Under the pieces are notes generated by a model. The model did no database searches and had not been told where the DNA came from. It saw nothing but the letters and a program-made list of their open reading frames with translations. The translations under genes were made by a program, and so were the position numbers. From Accumulibacter sp. (GTDB taxonomy: Bacteria > Pseudomonadota > Gammaproteobacteria > Burkholderiales > Rhodocyclaceae), in the NCBI RefSeq assembly GCF_036625195.1, contig NZ_JAZKUG010000001.1, positions 1,302,001-1,366,000 on the forward strand: a DNA stretch of 64,000 nt. Reading direction: 5' to 3'. Below, piece by piece: positions 17,221 through 25,129 of the stretch. Every line of letters begins with the position of its first letter. Positions within the stretch are counted from its first letter, which is position 1.

Positions 17221-18000
17221 ATGACCGAACAACAGGCGGACAAGGGCTCAATACAGGTCATCGAGCGGATGATGGCGCTGCTTCAAGTGCTGGCCAACCT
17301 GCCGGAGCCAGCGAGCCTGAAGGCGCTGGCGCAGGCTACTGGCCTCCATCCTTCGACCGCGCACCGCATCCTGGCGGCGATGATCGGTTCGGCTCTTGTC
17401 GAGCGTCACGACAGCGGCACCTACACGCTCGGAATCCGGCTGCTCGAGCTGGGAAACATCGTCAAGTCGCGCATCAGCATCCGGCAGGTGGCTCTCCTCT
17501 ACATGCAGCAACTGCACGAATCGATCGGCGAAGCGGTCAACCTGGGGGTTCGCCACGAGGACGAGATCATCTACGTCGAAAGGACTTCGAGCGGGCGCTC
17601 ACTCCTGCGTGTGGTCTATCTGGTTGGCGGACGTGCTCCCCTGCACCTGACCTCGGTCGGCAAGCTGTTCCTCGCTGCCGACAGCCCGGCTGATGTGCGC
17701 GCGTATGCCCGTCGGACCGGCTTGCCCGGAAAGACCCCGCATTCACTGACCCGCCTCGATGCGCTCGAGAAGGAACTCGACTGGATTCGCCGGCACGGCT
17801 TCGCCACCGACAACGAGGAAGCCGAGATCGGCCTGCGCTGCATCGCCGCGCCCATCCGCAATGACGAGGGGCAACTCGCCGCCGGACTTTCGGTCTCGGC
17901 ACCGAGCGAACGCCACGATCCGGAATGGGTGGCACCGATCAAGGCGACGGCAGGCCGGATCGAACAGGCACTCGGTTATCGTCAGCCGCTGCCAGTGTGA
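17221..18000 (+). CDS. IclR-family transcriptional regulator
   Basis: This 259-residue regulator has an N-terminal winged helix-turn-helix, SIQVIERMMALLQVL then ASLKALAQATGLHPSTAHRIL (residues about 10-70). A C-terminal IclR effector domain follows, containing RSLLRVVYLVGGRAPLHLTSVGK and a GFATDNEEAEIGLRCIAAPI loop. ATG 17221 follows AGGAAGG. These proteins usually govern aromatic or carboxylic acid catabolism. No such operon is adjacent, so the target is unknown. Confidence 0.92.
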   Translation: MTEQQADKGSIQVIERMMALLQVLANLPEPASLKALAQATGLHPSTAHRILAAMIGSALVERHDSGTYTLGIRLLELGNIVKSRISIRQVALLYMQQLHESIGEAVNLGVRHEDEIIYVERTSSGRSLLRVVYLVGGRAPLHLTSVGKLFLAADSPADVRAYARRTGLPGKTPHSLTRLDALEKELDWIRRHGFATDNEEAEIGLRCIAAPIRNDEGQLAAGLSVSAPSERHDPEWVAPIKATAGRIEQALGYRQPLPV

Positions 18001-18202
18001 GCCGACGCCGCCTTTTCGGCAGCAGGAGCGGGGGTGCGCCGGCAGCCAGGATGCCCTGCCAAGGCGCCGGCGGTAGGGCTTGCTCGTGCCAGTCGGCGCA
18101 TGGTACGAAGAGCTTGTCGGCAGCCGCCGCAGCGCGATGGTCCGCGCCGCGACCTGGCGTCACGCGGGTCCGCAGCCGCTGCCATGTGCGCGCCCGGCCG
18201 CG
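18001..18202. other. Intergenic stretch without a gene
   Basis: The space from the iclR stop to the exporter promoter holds no frame with protein-like composition and no tRNA. Several GC-rich short inverted repeats are present, none followed by a U-run. Confidence 0.4.
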
Positions 18203-18234
18203 TTGCCATCAGCCGGGGCGACGCTTGCTACACT
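18203..18234 (+). promoter_or_regulatory. Candidate extended -10 promoter for the exporter-ruv operon
   Basis: TGCTACACT contains an extended -10 element (TGn then TACACT at 18229-18234), with TTGCCA at 18203-18208 as a poorly spaced -35 (20 bp). It lies 27 bp before ATG 18262 and is the only good candidate upstream of the operon that ends with ruvB. Confidence 0.4.
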
Positions 18235-18261
18235 CCTGCCAAGATGCGATGAGCCCATGCC

Positions 18262-19125
18262 ATGCGCCCCGTACCCTCGATACTGCCCCTTCTTTTCGTC
18301 TTCCTCTGGAGCACCGGTTTCATCGGCGCCAAGTTCGGCCTGCCCTACGCTGAACCGCTGAGCTTCCTGCTCGTCCGCTATCTGCTCGTGCTCACCCTGA
18401 TGACCATCCTGGCTCTGGTCTCCGGCGCCCCGTGGCCGAGCGGTGGCAGCCAGCTGCTGCATCTCGGCGTTTCCGGCCTGTTGCTGCACGCGCTCTATCT
18501 GGGCGGCGTGTTCATGGCGATCAAGAATGGTCTGCCGGCTGGTGTGACGGCCCTGGTCGTCGGCCTGCAGCCGCTGTTGACCGCCGCCGGCGCCGGCTTT
18601 CTGCTCGGTGAGCGGGTCGCGCCGCGGCAGTGGCTGGGGCTGGTCATCGGCCTCGCCGGGGTGGCGCTGGTGGTGGCGAACAAGATCGGCGATCTGCCGC
18701 TCGCCGCGATGCTCCTGCCGGCACTTGCGGCGCTGTCCGGAATCACTGCCGGCACGCTGTACCAGAAGCGCTTCTGTGCGCACTTCGATTTGCGCAGCGG
18801 ATCGGTCGTCCAGTTCCTGCCGACGACCGTCTGCACTGCCCTGGTCGCGTGGTGGACCGAAAGCATGCACATCGAGTGGACGGGGGAGTTCGTTTTCGCC
18901 CTTCTCTGGCTCGTCCTGGTGCTTTCCGTTGGTGCCATCAGCTTGCTCAATCTACTGATTCGCAGCGGTAGCGCCGTCAATGTCGCCAGTCTTTTCTACC
19001 TGACGCCGCCGAGCACGGCCCTGATCGCCTGGCTGGTCTTCGGCGAGACCCTTGGTGCCGTGGCCATCGCCGGCATGTTGCTGGCCGTGCTCGGGGTGTA
19101 TCTGGCGCGCTTGCCACCACGATGA
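18262..19125 (+). CDS. EamA/DMT-family membrane exporter
   Basis: This 287-residue inner-membrane protein has ten predicted segments in two EamA repeats. The first repeat starts LPLLFVFLWSTGFIGAKFGL, with the family W-S-x-x-F motif, and the second ends IAWLVFGETLGAVAIAGMLLAVLGVYLA. DMT proteins export metabolites or amino acids, and the substrate is not readable. Its stop overlaps the ruvC start (ATGA at 19122), so it heads an operon with the Holliday-junction genes. The tight coupling is conserved-looking, but a functional link is not implied. Confidence 0.88.
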   Translation: MRPVPSILPLLFVFLWSTGFIGAKFGLPYAEPLSFLLVRYLLVLTLMTILALVSGAPWPSGGSQLLHLGVSGLLLHALYLGGVFMAIKNGLPAGVTALVVGLQPLLTAAGAGFLLGERVAPRQWLGLVIGLAGVALVVANKIGDLPLAAMLLPALAALSGITAGTLYQKRFCAHFDLRSGSVVQFLPTTVCTALVAWWTESMHIEWTGEFVFALLWLVLVLSVGAISLLNLLIRSGSAVNVASLFYLTPPSTALIAWLVFGETLGAVAIAGMLLAVLGVYLARLPPR

Positions 19126-19706
19126 GCGAGACCGGGCTGCCCGCGTTGCGCATCCTGGGCGTGGACCCCGGGTTGCGCGTCACCGGGTTCGGTGTGATCG
19201 AGAAGGTCGGCAGCCGTTTGCGCTACCTCGCCAGCGGCTGCATCCGGACCACGATCGGCGATTCGCTGCCGATCCGCTTGGGAACGATCCACACCGGATT
19301 GCGCGAGCTGGTGGCGCAACATCGACCCGACGAGGCAGCGACCGAGATCGTCTTCGTCAATGTCAATCCACAGTCCACCCTGCTCCTCGGGCAGGCGCGC
19401 GGGGCGGCGATCAGCGCCTTGGTCAGCAGCGGACTGGCTGTTGCCGAGTACACCGCCCTGCAGGTGAAACAGGCGGTGGTTGGCAACGGTCACGCCGACA
19501 AGGTGCAGGTGCAACACATGGTGCGTCACCTGTTATCCTTGCCGTCGATGCCCGGTGCCGATGCCGCCGATGCGCTCGCCTGCGCCATCGCGCACGCGCA
19601 CGGCGGACAAGGACTCGGGCGCCTGGCGGCAGGTGGCCTTCAGGTGCGCGGCGGCCGATTGATTCTGAGGAAGGTCGTCGGCCAGAAAGAGGGGGGTGAG
19701 CGATGA
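19122..19706 (+). CDS. ruvC: Holliday junction resolvase RuvC
   Basis: This 194-residue nuclease cuts Holliday junctions symmetrically in recombination repair. All four acidic catalytic residues are present: D15 in ILGVDPGLRVTGFG, E75 in AATEIVFVN, and D147 and D150 in GADAADALACAIAH. The NPQSTLLLGQARGAA segment also fits. The C-terminus is about 20 residues longer than E. coli RuvC. The start at 19122 overlaps the upstream stop, and its stop overlaps ruvA (ATGA at 19703). Confidence 0.97.
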   Translation: MSETGLPALRILGVDPGLRVTGFGVIEKVGSRLRYLASGCIRTTIGDSLPIRLGTIHTGLRELVAQHRPDEAATEIVFVNVNPQSTLLLGQARGAAISALVSSGLAVAEYTALQVKQAVVGNGHADKVQVQHMVRHLLSLPSMPGADAADALACAIAHAHGGQGLGRLAAGGLQVRGGRLILRKVVGQKEGGER

Positions 19707-20278
19707 TCGGCCGGCTGACCGGCGTCTTGTTGGAGAAGAATCCGCCGCAGGTGGTCGTCGACGTGCAGGGTGTCGGGTACGAACTCGACGTGCCGATGAG
19801 CACCTTCTACAATCTGCCGGCGAACGGTGACAGGCTCAGCCTGCTGACCCACTTCGTCGTGCGCGAGGACGGGCATTTTCTCTACGGGTTTGCCAGTGAA
19901 GGCGAGCGACATGCGTTTCGCCAGTTGCTGAAGATTTCGGGCATCGGCGCCCGCCTTGCATTGTCGGTTCTCTCGGGTCTCTCGGTGGGCGAACTGGCAG
20001 CGGCGGTGGCGCAGCAGCAGGTTGGCCGCCTGACGAAGATCCCGGGCATCGGCACCAAGACCGCCGAGCGCCTCCTGCTCGAGCTGAAGGGCAAGCTCGC
20101 CGACGCGCTGCCGAGCAGTCCGGCCGCGACGGTCGACGCGCATGGCGATGTCCTCAATGCCCTGCTGGCGCTGGGCTACAATGAGCGCGAAGCGGCAACG
20201 GCAGTGAAGCAGTTGCCAGCTGGCATCGCGACCGCGGATGGCATTCGGCAGGCGCTGAAGATGTTGTCAAAGGTCTGA
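19703..20278 (+). CDS. ruvA: Holliday junction branch migration protein RuvA
   Basis: This 191-residue protein binds four-way junctions as a tetramer and loads RuvB. Domain I begins MIGRLTGVLLEKNPPQVVVDVQGVGYELDVP. Domain II has two helix-hairpin-helix motifs, LLKISGIGARLALSVL and LTKIPGIGTKTAERLLLELKGK. Domain III (about residues 145-191) is the RuvB-binding module. Length is normal. It overlaps ruvC by four bases and is followed after seven bases by a permease gene that separates it from ruvB. Confidence 0.97.
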   Translation: MIGRLTGVLLEKNPPQVVVDVQGVGYELDVPMSTFYNLPANGDRLSLLTHFVVREDGHFLYGFASEGERHAFRQLLKISGIGARLALSVLSGLSVGELAAAVAQQQVGRLTKIPGIGTKTAERLLLELKGKLADALPSSPAATVDAHGDVLNALLALGYNEREAATAVKQLPAGIATADGIRQALKMLSKV

Positions 20279-20285
20279 ATCGACG

Positions 20286-21365
20286 ATGAATCCGAGCCAC
20301 AAGCAGCTGCTGCAGATCGCCCTCGTCGCCTTGCTGCTGACCGGCTGCATCGCCGTGCTCCTGCCCTTCACCGGCACGCTGCTCTTCGCCGTCGTCATCT
20401 GCATCGTCACCCTGCCGATTCGCAACCGGCTCCTGTGGCTTTGTCGCGGACGCAGCAATCTGGCGGCGCTGCTGGTCTCGATCCTGCTCCTGCTGCTCCT
20501 CGTCGCGCCGGTCGCACTGCTCTCCGGGTCGATTGCCGACGGCATCGAACTTGCCATCCGCTATCTCAAACCGCTGCTGGAGAATGGCCTGCCGGTGGAA
20601 CCACCGAGCTGGCTGGCGACGCTGCCCCTCGTCGGGCGCGATGCCGCCGACTACTGGCAGAAGCTGGTGGCCAGCCGCGAGGAGATGAACAATCTCCTCC
20701 ACCAGTTCGTCGAGCCGACCCGCAACCTGGCCCTGGCGACCGCGGCACTGCTGGCACAGGGACTGCTGCAGCTGCTGCTGGTCATCTTCTTCGTCTTTTT
20801 CATCTTTCGCGATGCGCACATCTACGCCGACGCGCTGCATGTCGGCAGCCGGACACTTGCCGGCGACCTCGGCGAGCGCATGCTGGCGCTGGTCGAGGGA
20901 ACGGTGACCGGAGTCATGGTCGGTATCGTCGGCACCGCCGCAGCGCAGGCGGTGGTGGCGATGATCGGCTTCCTCATTGCCGGCGTTCCCGGTGTCCTGA
21001 TCCTGACGGTCGCCATGTTCTTCCTGTCGATGGTGCCGGTGATCGGCGGCACCCTGATCTGGATGGGCGCCGCCATCTGGCTCTACAGCGAGGGGCAGAC
21101 TGGCTGGGCGGTGTTCATGGTATTGTGGGGGATGTTCGGGATCAGCGGCGTCGACAACTTCATCAAACCCATCCTCATCTCGCGCAGTTCGAGCCTGCCA
21201 TTGCTGCTGATCGTCGTCGGGGTGTTTGGTGGTGTGCTGGTCTTCGGCTTCATCGGGCTGTTTCTCGGTCCGACCCTGCTGGCGCTTGGTCAGGTCCTGA
21301 TCCGTGAATGGCTGGCACACGCCGCCGCGCGATCGGTTGCGGCGGACGAGGGACTGCAGCAATGA
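20286..21365 (+). CDS. AI-2E/PerM family membrane protein
   Basis: This 359-residue inner-membrane protein of the PerM/YdiK family has about eight hydrophobic segments. It has a soluble middle region (about residues 75-150) and the conserved C-terminal stretch SRSSSLPLLLIVVGVFGGVLVFGFIGLFLGPTLLAL. Family members have been linked to autoinducer export or ion transport, so the substrate is open. It starts seven bases after ruvA and overlaps ruvB by ATGA, splitting the usual ruvAB pair. Confidence 0.88.
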   Translation: MNPSHKQLLQIALVALLLTGCIAVLLPFTGTLLFAVVICIVTLPIRNRLLWLCRGRSNLAALLVSILLLLLLVAPVALLSGSIADGIELAIRYLKPLLENGLPVEPPSWLATLPLVGRDAADYWQKLVASREEMNNLLHQFVEPTRNLALATAALLAQGLLQLLLVIFFVFFIFRDAHIYADALHVGSRTLAGDLGERMLALVEGTVTGVMVGIVGTAAAQAVVAMIGFLIAGVPGVLILTVAMFFLSMVPVIGGTLIWMGAAIWLYSEGQTGWAVFMVLWGMFGISGVDNFIKPILISRSSSLPLLLIVVGVFGGVLVFGFIGLFLGPTLLALGQVLIREWLAHAAARSVAADEGLQQ

Positions 21366-22426
21366 TCGAGACCGACGACCTCTCCGCAGTTCCGCTGGCA
21401 CGACTGGTGTCCGCTGCCTCGACCTCGTCCCAGGAGGAAGCCATCGAGCGCGCGCTGCGTCCTCGACGCCTGGGCGACTACGTCGGCCAGGCGAAGATCC
21501 GCGAGCAACTGACGATCTTCATCGAGGCAGCGAAGAAGCGCAGCGACACGCTCGATCACGTCCTGCTCTTCGGCCCGCCGGGCCTCGGCAAGACGACGCT
21601 GGCACACATCATCGCCGCTGAAATGGGCGTCAACCTGCGCTCGACCTCCGGACCGGTGCTCGAACGCGCTGGGGACCTGGCGGCCATCCTGACCAACCTC
21701 GAGCCGCGCGACGTCCTGTTCATCGACGAGATCCACCGCCTGTCGCCAGTCGTCGAGGAGATCCTCTATCCCGCACTGGAGGATTTCCAGATCGACATCA
21801 TGATCGGCGAGGGCCCGGCGGCACGCTCGGTCAAGCTCGATCTGCCACCGTTCACGCTGGTCGGCGCGACGACGCGCGCCGGCATGCTGACCAACCCCCT
21901 GCGTGACCGTTTCGGGATCGTCGCCCGACTGGAGTTCTATACTCCCGAGGAGCTGAGCCTGATCGTCGCCCGCTCGTCGCAGTTGCTCAAGGTTCCAGCC
22001 GACACAGCCGGTGCGCTGGAAATCGCCCGCCGCTCACGCGGCACGCCACGGATCGCCAACCGCCTGTTGCGGCGGGTGCGCGATTTCGCCGAGGTGCGAG
22101 CATCCGGCCACATCACGCTGGAGGTGGCCGACGCGGCGCTGCTGCTGCTCGAAGTGGACCACGGAGGTCTTGATGTGATGGACCGCAAGCTGCTGTCGGC
22201 AGTCATCGACAAGTTCGCCGGCGGGCCGGTGGGGGTCGACAACCTGGCGGCGGCGATCGGCGAAGCGCGCGACACGATCGAGGACGTGCTCGAACCCTTC
22301 CTGATCCAACAGGGTTTCCTGCAGCGCACGCCGCGGGGTCGCGTCGCGACGCCGGCGGTCTACCGGCATCTCGGTCTGACGAGCAACGGTGAGCAGCCGC
22401 AGGGCGCACTCTGGCCGGCGACCTGA
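21362..22426 (+). CDS. ruvB: Holliday junction ATP-dependent DNA helicase RuvB
   Basis: This 354-residue hexameric AAA+ motor drives branch migration with RuvA. It has RPRRLGDYVGQ, Walker A GPPGLGKT (71-78), Walker B with DEIH (122-125), sensor ATTRAGMLTNPLRDRFG, and the C-terminal winged helix ending IQQGFLQRTPRGRVATPAVYRHLG. ATG 21362 overlaps the stop of the PerM-like gene. An upstream extension to 21308 lies inside that gene and was rejected. It ends the operon. Confidence 0.97.
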   Translation: MIETDDLSAVPLARLVSAASTSSQEEAIERALRPRRLGDYVGQAKIREQLTIFIEAAKKRSDTLDHVLLFGPPGLGKTTLAHIIAAEMGVNLRSTSGPVLERAGDLAAILTNLEPRDVLFIDEIHRLSPVVEEILYPALEDFQIDIMIGEGPAARSVKLDLPPFTLVGATTRAGMLTNPLRDRFGIVARLEFYTPEELSLIVARSSQLLKVPADTAGALEIARRSRGTPRIANRLLRRVRDFAEVRASGHITLEVADAALLLLEVDHGGLDVMDRKLLSAVIDKFAGGPVGVDNLAAAIGEARDTIEDVLEPFLIQQGFLQRTPRGRVATPAVYRHLGLTSNGEQPQGALWPAT

Positions 22427-22478
22427 GCGTGCGCCGATGCGGTCACAATCACTTACATTTGCCCACAGGGTGCTGCCT

Positions 22479-22484
22479 TAGAAT
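22479..22484 (+). promoter_or_regulatory. Candidate -10 box close to ybgC start
   Basis: TAGAAT lies only 11 bases before the ybgC ATG. A transcript from it would begin about five bases before the start codon. No good -35 is seen at 17 bp: TTACAT at 22453-22458 is 20 bp away. Confidence 0.3.
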
Positions 22485-22495
22485 CCCAGCCGGCC

Positions 22496-22939
22496 ATGGA
22501 CCACGAGCGCAAACCAACGACCTTCACCTGCGCGGTACGCATCTACTACGAAGACACCGATGCCGGTGGGGTGGTGTACTACGCCAATTACCTGAAGTAT
22601 CTGGAGCGCTGCCGTAGCGAATGGCTGCGCGCGGCCGGCTACCGGCAGGCCGACCTGCTGCGTGACCCGGGCATCGCCTTCGTCGTCCGCAAGCTCACGG
22701 TCGAGTATCTCGAGCCGGCACGGCTGGACGACGAGTTGATCGTCGGCCTCGAAGTGGAGCGGATCAGTCGGGCCCAGGTCTTCTTTCGGCAGCACATCCG
22801 GCGTGCCGGGGAAGATGGCGACCGATCCTCGCAGGATCTGATCCAGGCCGCCGTGCACATCGTCTGTGTGCATGCGGGCCGGATGAGGGCCGTGTCGATC
22901 CCCGCAATTCTGCGCAACAAGATGGAAGCACTGCAATGA
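22496..22939 (+). CDS. ybgC: Tol-Pal-associated acyl-CoA thioesterase YbgC
   Basis: This 147-residue hot-dog fold thioesterase is the usual first gene of tol-pal operons and is thought to act on acyl-CoA or acyl-ACP in phospholipid metabolism. The motif YYEDTDAGGVVYYANYLKYLER contains the catalytic aspartate (the first D of DTD). The C-terminus is slightly longer than in E. coli, and its last codon overlaps tolQ by ATGA. No Shine-Dalgarno precedes ATG 22496, and a -10-like box lies 11 bases upstream. Confidence 0.95.
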   Translation: MDHERKPTTFTCAVRIYYEDTDAGGVVYYANYLKYLERCRSEWLRAAGYRQADLLRDPGIAFVVRKLTVEYLEPARLDDELIVGLEVERISRAQVFFRQHIRRAGEDGDRSSQDLIQAAVHIVCVHAGRMRAVSIPAILRNKMEALQ

Positions 22940-23613
22940 ATGTCTCGCAAGACCTGTCGATCCTGCACCTGATCCTCAACGCCAGCGCCGTCGTGCAGGC
23001 CGTGATGCTGCTGCTTGCCGGCGTCTCGTTCATGTCCTGGTACTACATCTTCCGCAAGTGGTTCACCGTCAAGGCGGCGCGCGCGCAGACCGAGCAGTTC
23101 GAGCGCGACTTCTGGAGTGGCGGCGACCTGAACAGTCTCTACCAGAGCGCGATCAACGATCGCCACAGCACGGGCAGCATGGAGCGCATCTTCGAGTCCG
23201 GCTTTCGTGAATTCACCAAGTTGCGCAGCCAGAAGAATCTCGATCCGAAGGACGTCATCGACGGCTCGCGGCGCGCCATGCGCGCCACCTATCAGCGCGA
23301 GATGGACAGCATCGACTCGCATCTCGCCTTCCTCGCCTCGGTCGGTTCGGTCAGTCCGTATGTCGGCCTGTTCGGTACCGTCTGGGGCATCATGCACTCG
23401 TTCCGCGGTCTCTCGAACGTCGGTCAGGCGACGCTGGCAGCGGTGGCACCGGGGATTGCCGAGGCACTGGTGGCGACAGCCATCGGCCTCTTTGCAGCGA
23501 TTCCGGCGGTCGTCGCCTATAACCGCTTCGCGCACGAGATCGACCGCCTGTCGTCGCGCTTCGAGTCGTTCATGGAAGAGTTCTCGAACATCCTGCAGCG
23601 GCAGATGAGGTAG
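22936..23613 (+). CDS. tolQ: Tol-Pal motor subunit TolQ
   Basis: This 225-residue inner-membrane protein of the ExbB/TolQ/MotA family has three transmembrane segments: VVQAVMLLLAGVSFMSWYYIF near the N-terminus, and two later ones, around VGLFGTVWGIMHSFRGLSNV and IAEALVATAIGLFAAIPAVVAYN. With TolR it forms the proton-driven stator that energises TolA in outer-membrane constriction at division. It overlaps ybgC upstream and lies four bases before tolR. Confidence 0.97.
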   Translation: MNVSQDLSILHLILNASAVVQAVMLLLAGVSFMSWYYIFRKWFTVKAARAQTEQFERDFWSGGDLNSLYQSAINDRHSTGSMERIFESGFREFTKLRSQKNLDPKDVIDGSRRAMRATYQREMDSIDSHLAFLASVGSVSPYVGLFGTVWGIMHSFRGLSNVGQATLAAVAPGIAEALVATAIGLFAAIPAVVAYNRFAHEIDRLSSRFESFMEEFSNILQRQMR

Positions 23614-23617
23614 AGCC

Positions 23618-24022
23618 ATGCGTTCGCGTCGCCTGAAGAACGAGATCAACGTCGTCCCCTACATCGACGTCATGCTGGTGTTGCTGGTCATCTTCATGGT
23701 GACGGCACCGATGATGACCACCGCCAGCATCGACGTGCCGTCGGTCGGCAAGGCGGCACAGCCGCCGGTCGAAGCGCTGCAGGTGATCGTCCGCGCCGAC
23801 CGGACGCTGGCGTTGCTGGCTCCCGGCAAGAACGAACGATCGCTGAGCCGGCGCGAACTGGTGCAGGAGATCGCCAGCGCGCAGCGCCGGAATCCGGAGC
23901 AGGCGGTGCTCATCGCCGGTGACAGGAACGTCAAGTACCAAGCGGTACTGGAAGTCATGGACGACCTCCAGCAGCAGCAGGTCAAACGCATCGGCCTCCT
24001 CGTGCAGCCCTCCGACAGGTGA
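23618..24022 (+). CDS. tolR: Tol-Pal motor subunit TolR
   Basis: This 134-residue ExbD/TolR protein has one N-terminal membrane segment, INVVPYIDVMLVLLVIFMV. Its aspartate in YIDVMLVLL is the proton-carrying residue of the family. A periplasmic domain with the ALLIAGDRNVKYQ-like stretch follows (QAVLIAGDRNVKYQAVLEVMDDL). Length and order are as usual. It lies between tolQ and tolA. Confidence 0.96.
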   Translation: MRSRRLKNEINVVPYIDVMLVLLVIFMVTAPMMTTASIDVPSVGKAAQPPVEALQVIVRADRTLALLAPGKNERSLSRRELVQEIASAQRRNPEQAVLIAGDRNVKYQAVLEVMDDLQQQQVKRIGLLVQPSDR

Positions 24023-24033
24023 GTCGCTGACCT

Positions 24034-25077
24034 GTGGAAGCGGTCCAGACCTTCCCGCGGATGCCACCGGATGAACCGGCGAAGTGGCCGTCGCTTGCCC
24101 TTTCTGCGACGGTGCACCTGTTGCTCCTGGGTGCGCTGTTCCTCGGCGTGCAGTGGAAGAGCCAGTTGCCGGCGACGGTCGAAGTCGAGGTCTGGCGTGC
24201 CGCACCGGCGCCCCCGTCGAGCGCGCAGCCCGAACCCCGGCCGGAACCCAGACCGGCAACACCGAAGGCCGAAGCCAAACCTGAGCCCCGACCCGAGCCG
24301 AAGCCCGAGCCGAAGCCGCCAGCGAAGCCTGAGCCCCGACCCGAGCCGAAACCCGAGCCGAAGCCGCCGGCGAAGCCTGAACCAGCGCCGCGAGCGATCG
24401 CCAAACCAGAACCGAAAGTGGAGCCCAAGCCACCAGTCCGGCCGGACATCGCGTTGAAGGAGGAAAAGAAGCCGCCGAAGGAGCCGGTCAAGGAGCCATC
24501 CCGGAAGGAGGAAGCGAAGATCAAGGAGCCACCGCGGAAAGAGGAGCCGAAGACCCGCGAACCGGTGCGCAAGGAAGAGGTGAAGGCGAAGGAGCCGCCG
24601 CGCAGGGAAGAGGCAAAGGCGAAGGAGGAGCCCAGAGCGAAGGAACCCGAGCGGCGTCCAAGCTTCGACGATGAACTGAAGCGGGAGCAGAAGCAGTTGC
24701 AGCAGCAGAAGGCGGCCCAGGAGCAGCGGGCGCGAGCCGATGCCGAAGCGCGTCAGCTCAAGCAGTTGCAGGCCGAGCAGGCGGCCGCCGACGCGAAGCG
24801 CGGGCAGGCCGAGTACATCGAGAAGATCCGCGGCAAGATCCGCGGCAACATCACGCTGCCGCCGGGAATCCAGGGCAATCCACAGGCCGAGTTCGAAGTC
24901 ACGCAACTGCCCAGTGGCGAAGTGCTTGAGGTGAAGTTGCGCCGTTCGAGTGGCAACCCGGCACTCGACGCCGCCGTCGAGCGGGCGATCCACAAGTCGT
25001 CGCCGCTGCCGAAGCCGGCCAAGCCCGAGCTGTTCGAACGTGTTCTGAAGATCCCGTACAGACCGCGCGACGACTGA
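24034..25077 (+). CDS. tolA: Tol-Pal energy transducer TolA
   Basis: This 347-residue protein links the TolQR motor to TolB-Pal. A membrane anchor (about residues 22-45, SLALSATVHLLLLGALFLGV) is followed by a very long charged and proline-rich arm (about 60-260). The C-terminal domain contains the TolA/TonB fold, GEVLEVKLRRSSGNPALDAAVERAI. The arm starts with PKPEPRPEPKPEP repeats, backed by a 48-bp DNA repeat, then changes to a coiled coil rich in K, E, A and Q. I keep the GTG at 24034. ATG 24061 in the same frame is possible and would shorten the cytoplasmic tip by nine residues. Confidence 0.92.
   Translation: MEAVQTFPRMPPDEPAKWPSLALSATVHLLLLGALFLGVQWKSQLPATVEVEVWRAAPAPPSSAQPEPRPEPRPATPKAEAKPEPRPEPKPEPKPPAKPEPRPEPKPEPKPPAKPEPAPRAIAKPEPKVEPKPPVRPDIALKEEKKPPKEPVKEPSRKEEAKIKEPPRKEEPKTREPVRKEEVKAKEPPRREEAKAKEEPRAKEPERRPSFDDELKREQKQLQQQKAAQEQRARADAEARQLKQLQAEQAAADAKRGQAEYIEKIRGKIRGNITLPPGIQGNPQAEFEVTQLPSGEVLEVKLRRSSGNPALDAAVERAIHKSSPLPKPAKPELFERVLKIPYRPRDD
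24280..24375 (+). repeat. 48-bp tandem repeat within tolA
   Basis: Two 48-bp units, 24280-24327 and 24328-24375, differ at only two positions and encode the same 16-residue Pro/Glu/Lys stretch twice in the TolA arm. A third partial unit begins at 24376. Such repeats can vary in number by slippage. Confidence 0.85.
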
Positions 25078-25129
25078 GGGCGCGGATGGGGTGAGCCGCG
25101 GTCATGCACCAGAGCGCCCGGGAGGCGAA

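Noticed and set aside
20154..21401. Minus-strand 415-codon frame opposite the PerM-like gene
   Set aside because: Extreme Gln/Arg/Asp bias typical of an antisense shadow of a hydrophobic membrane protein gene.
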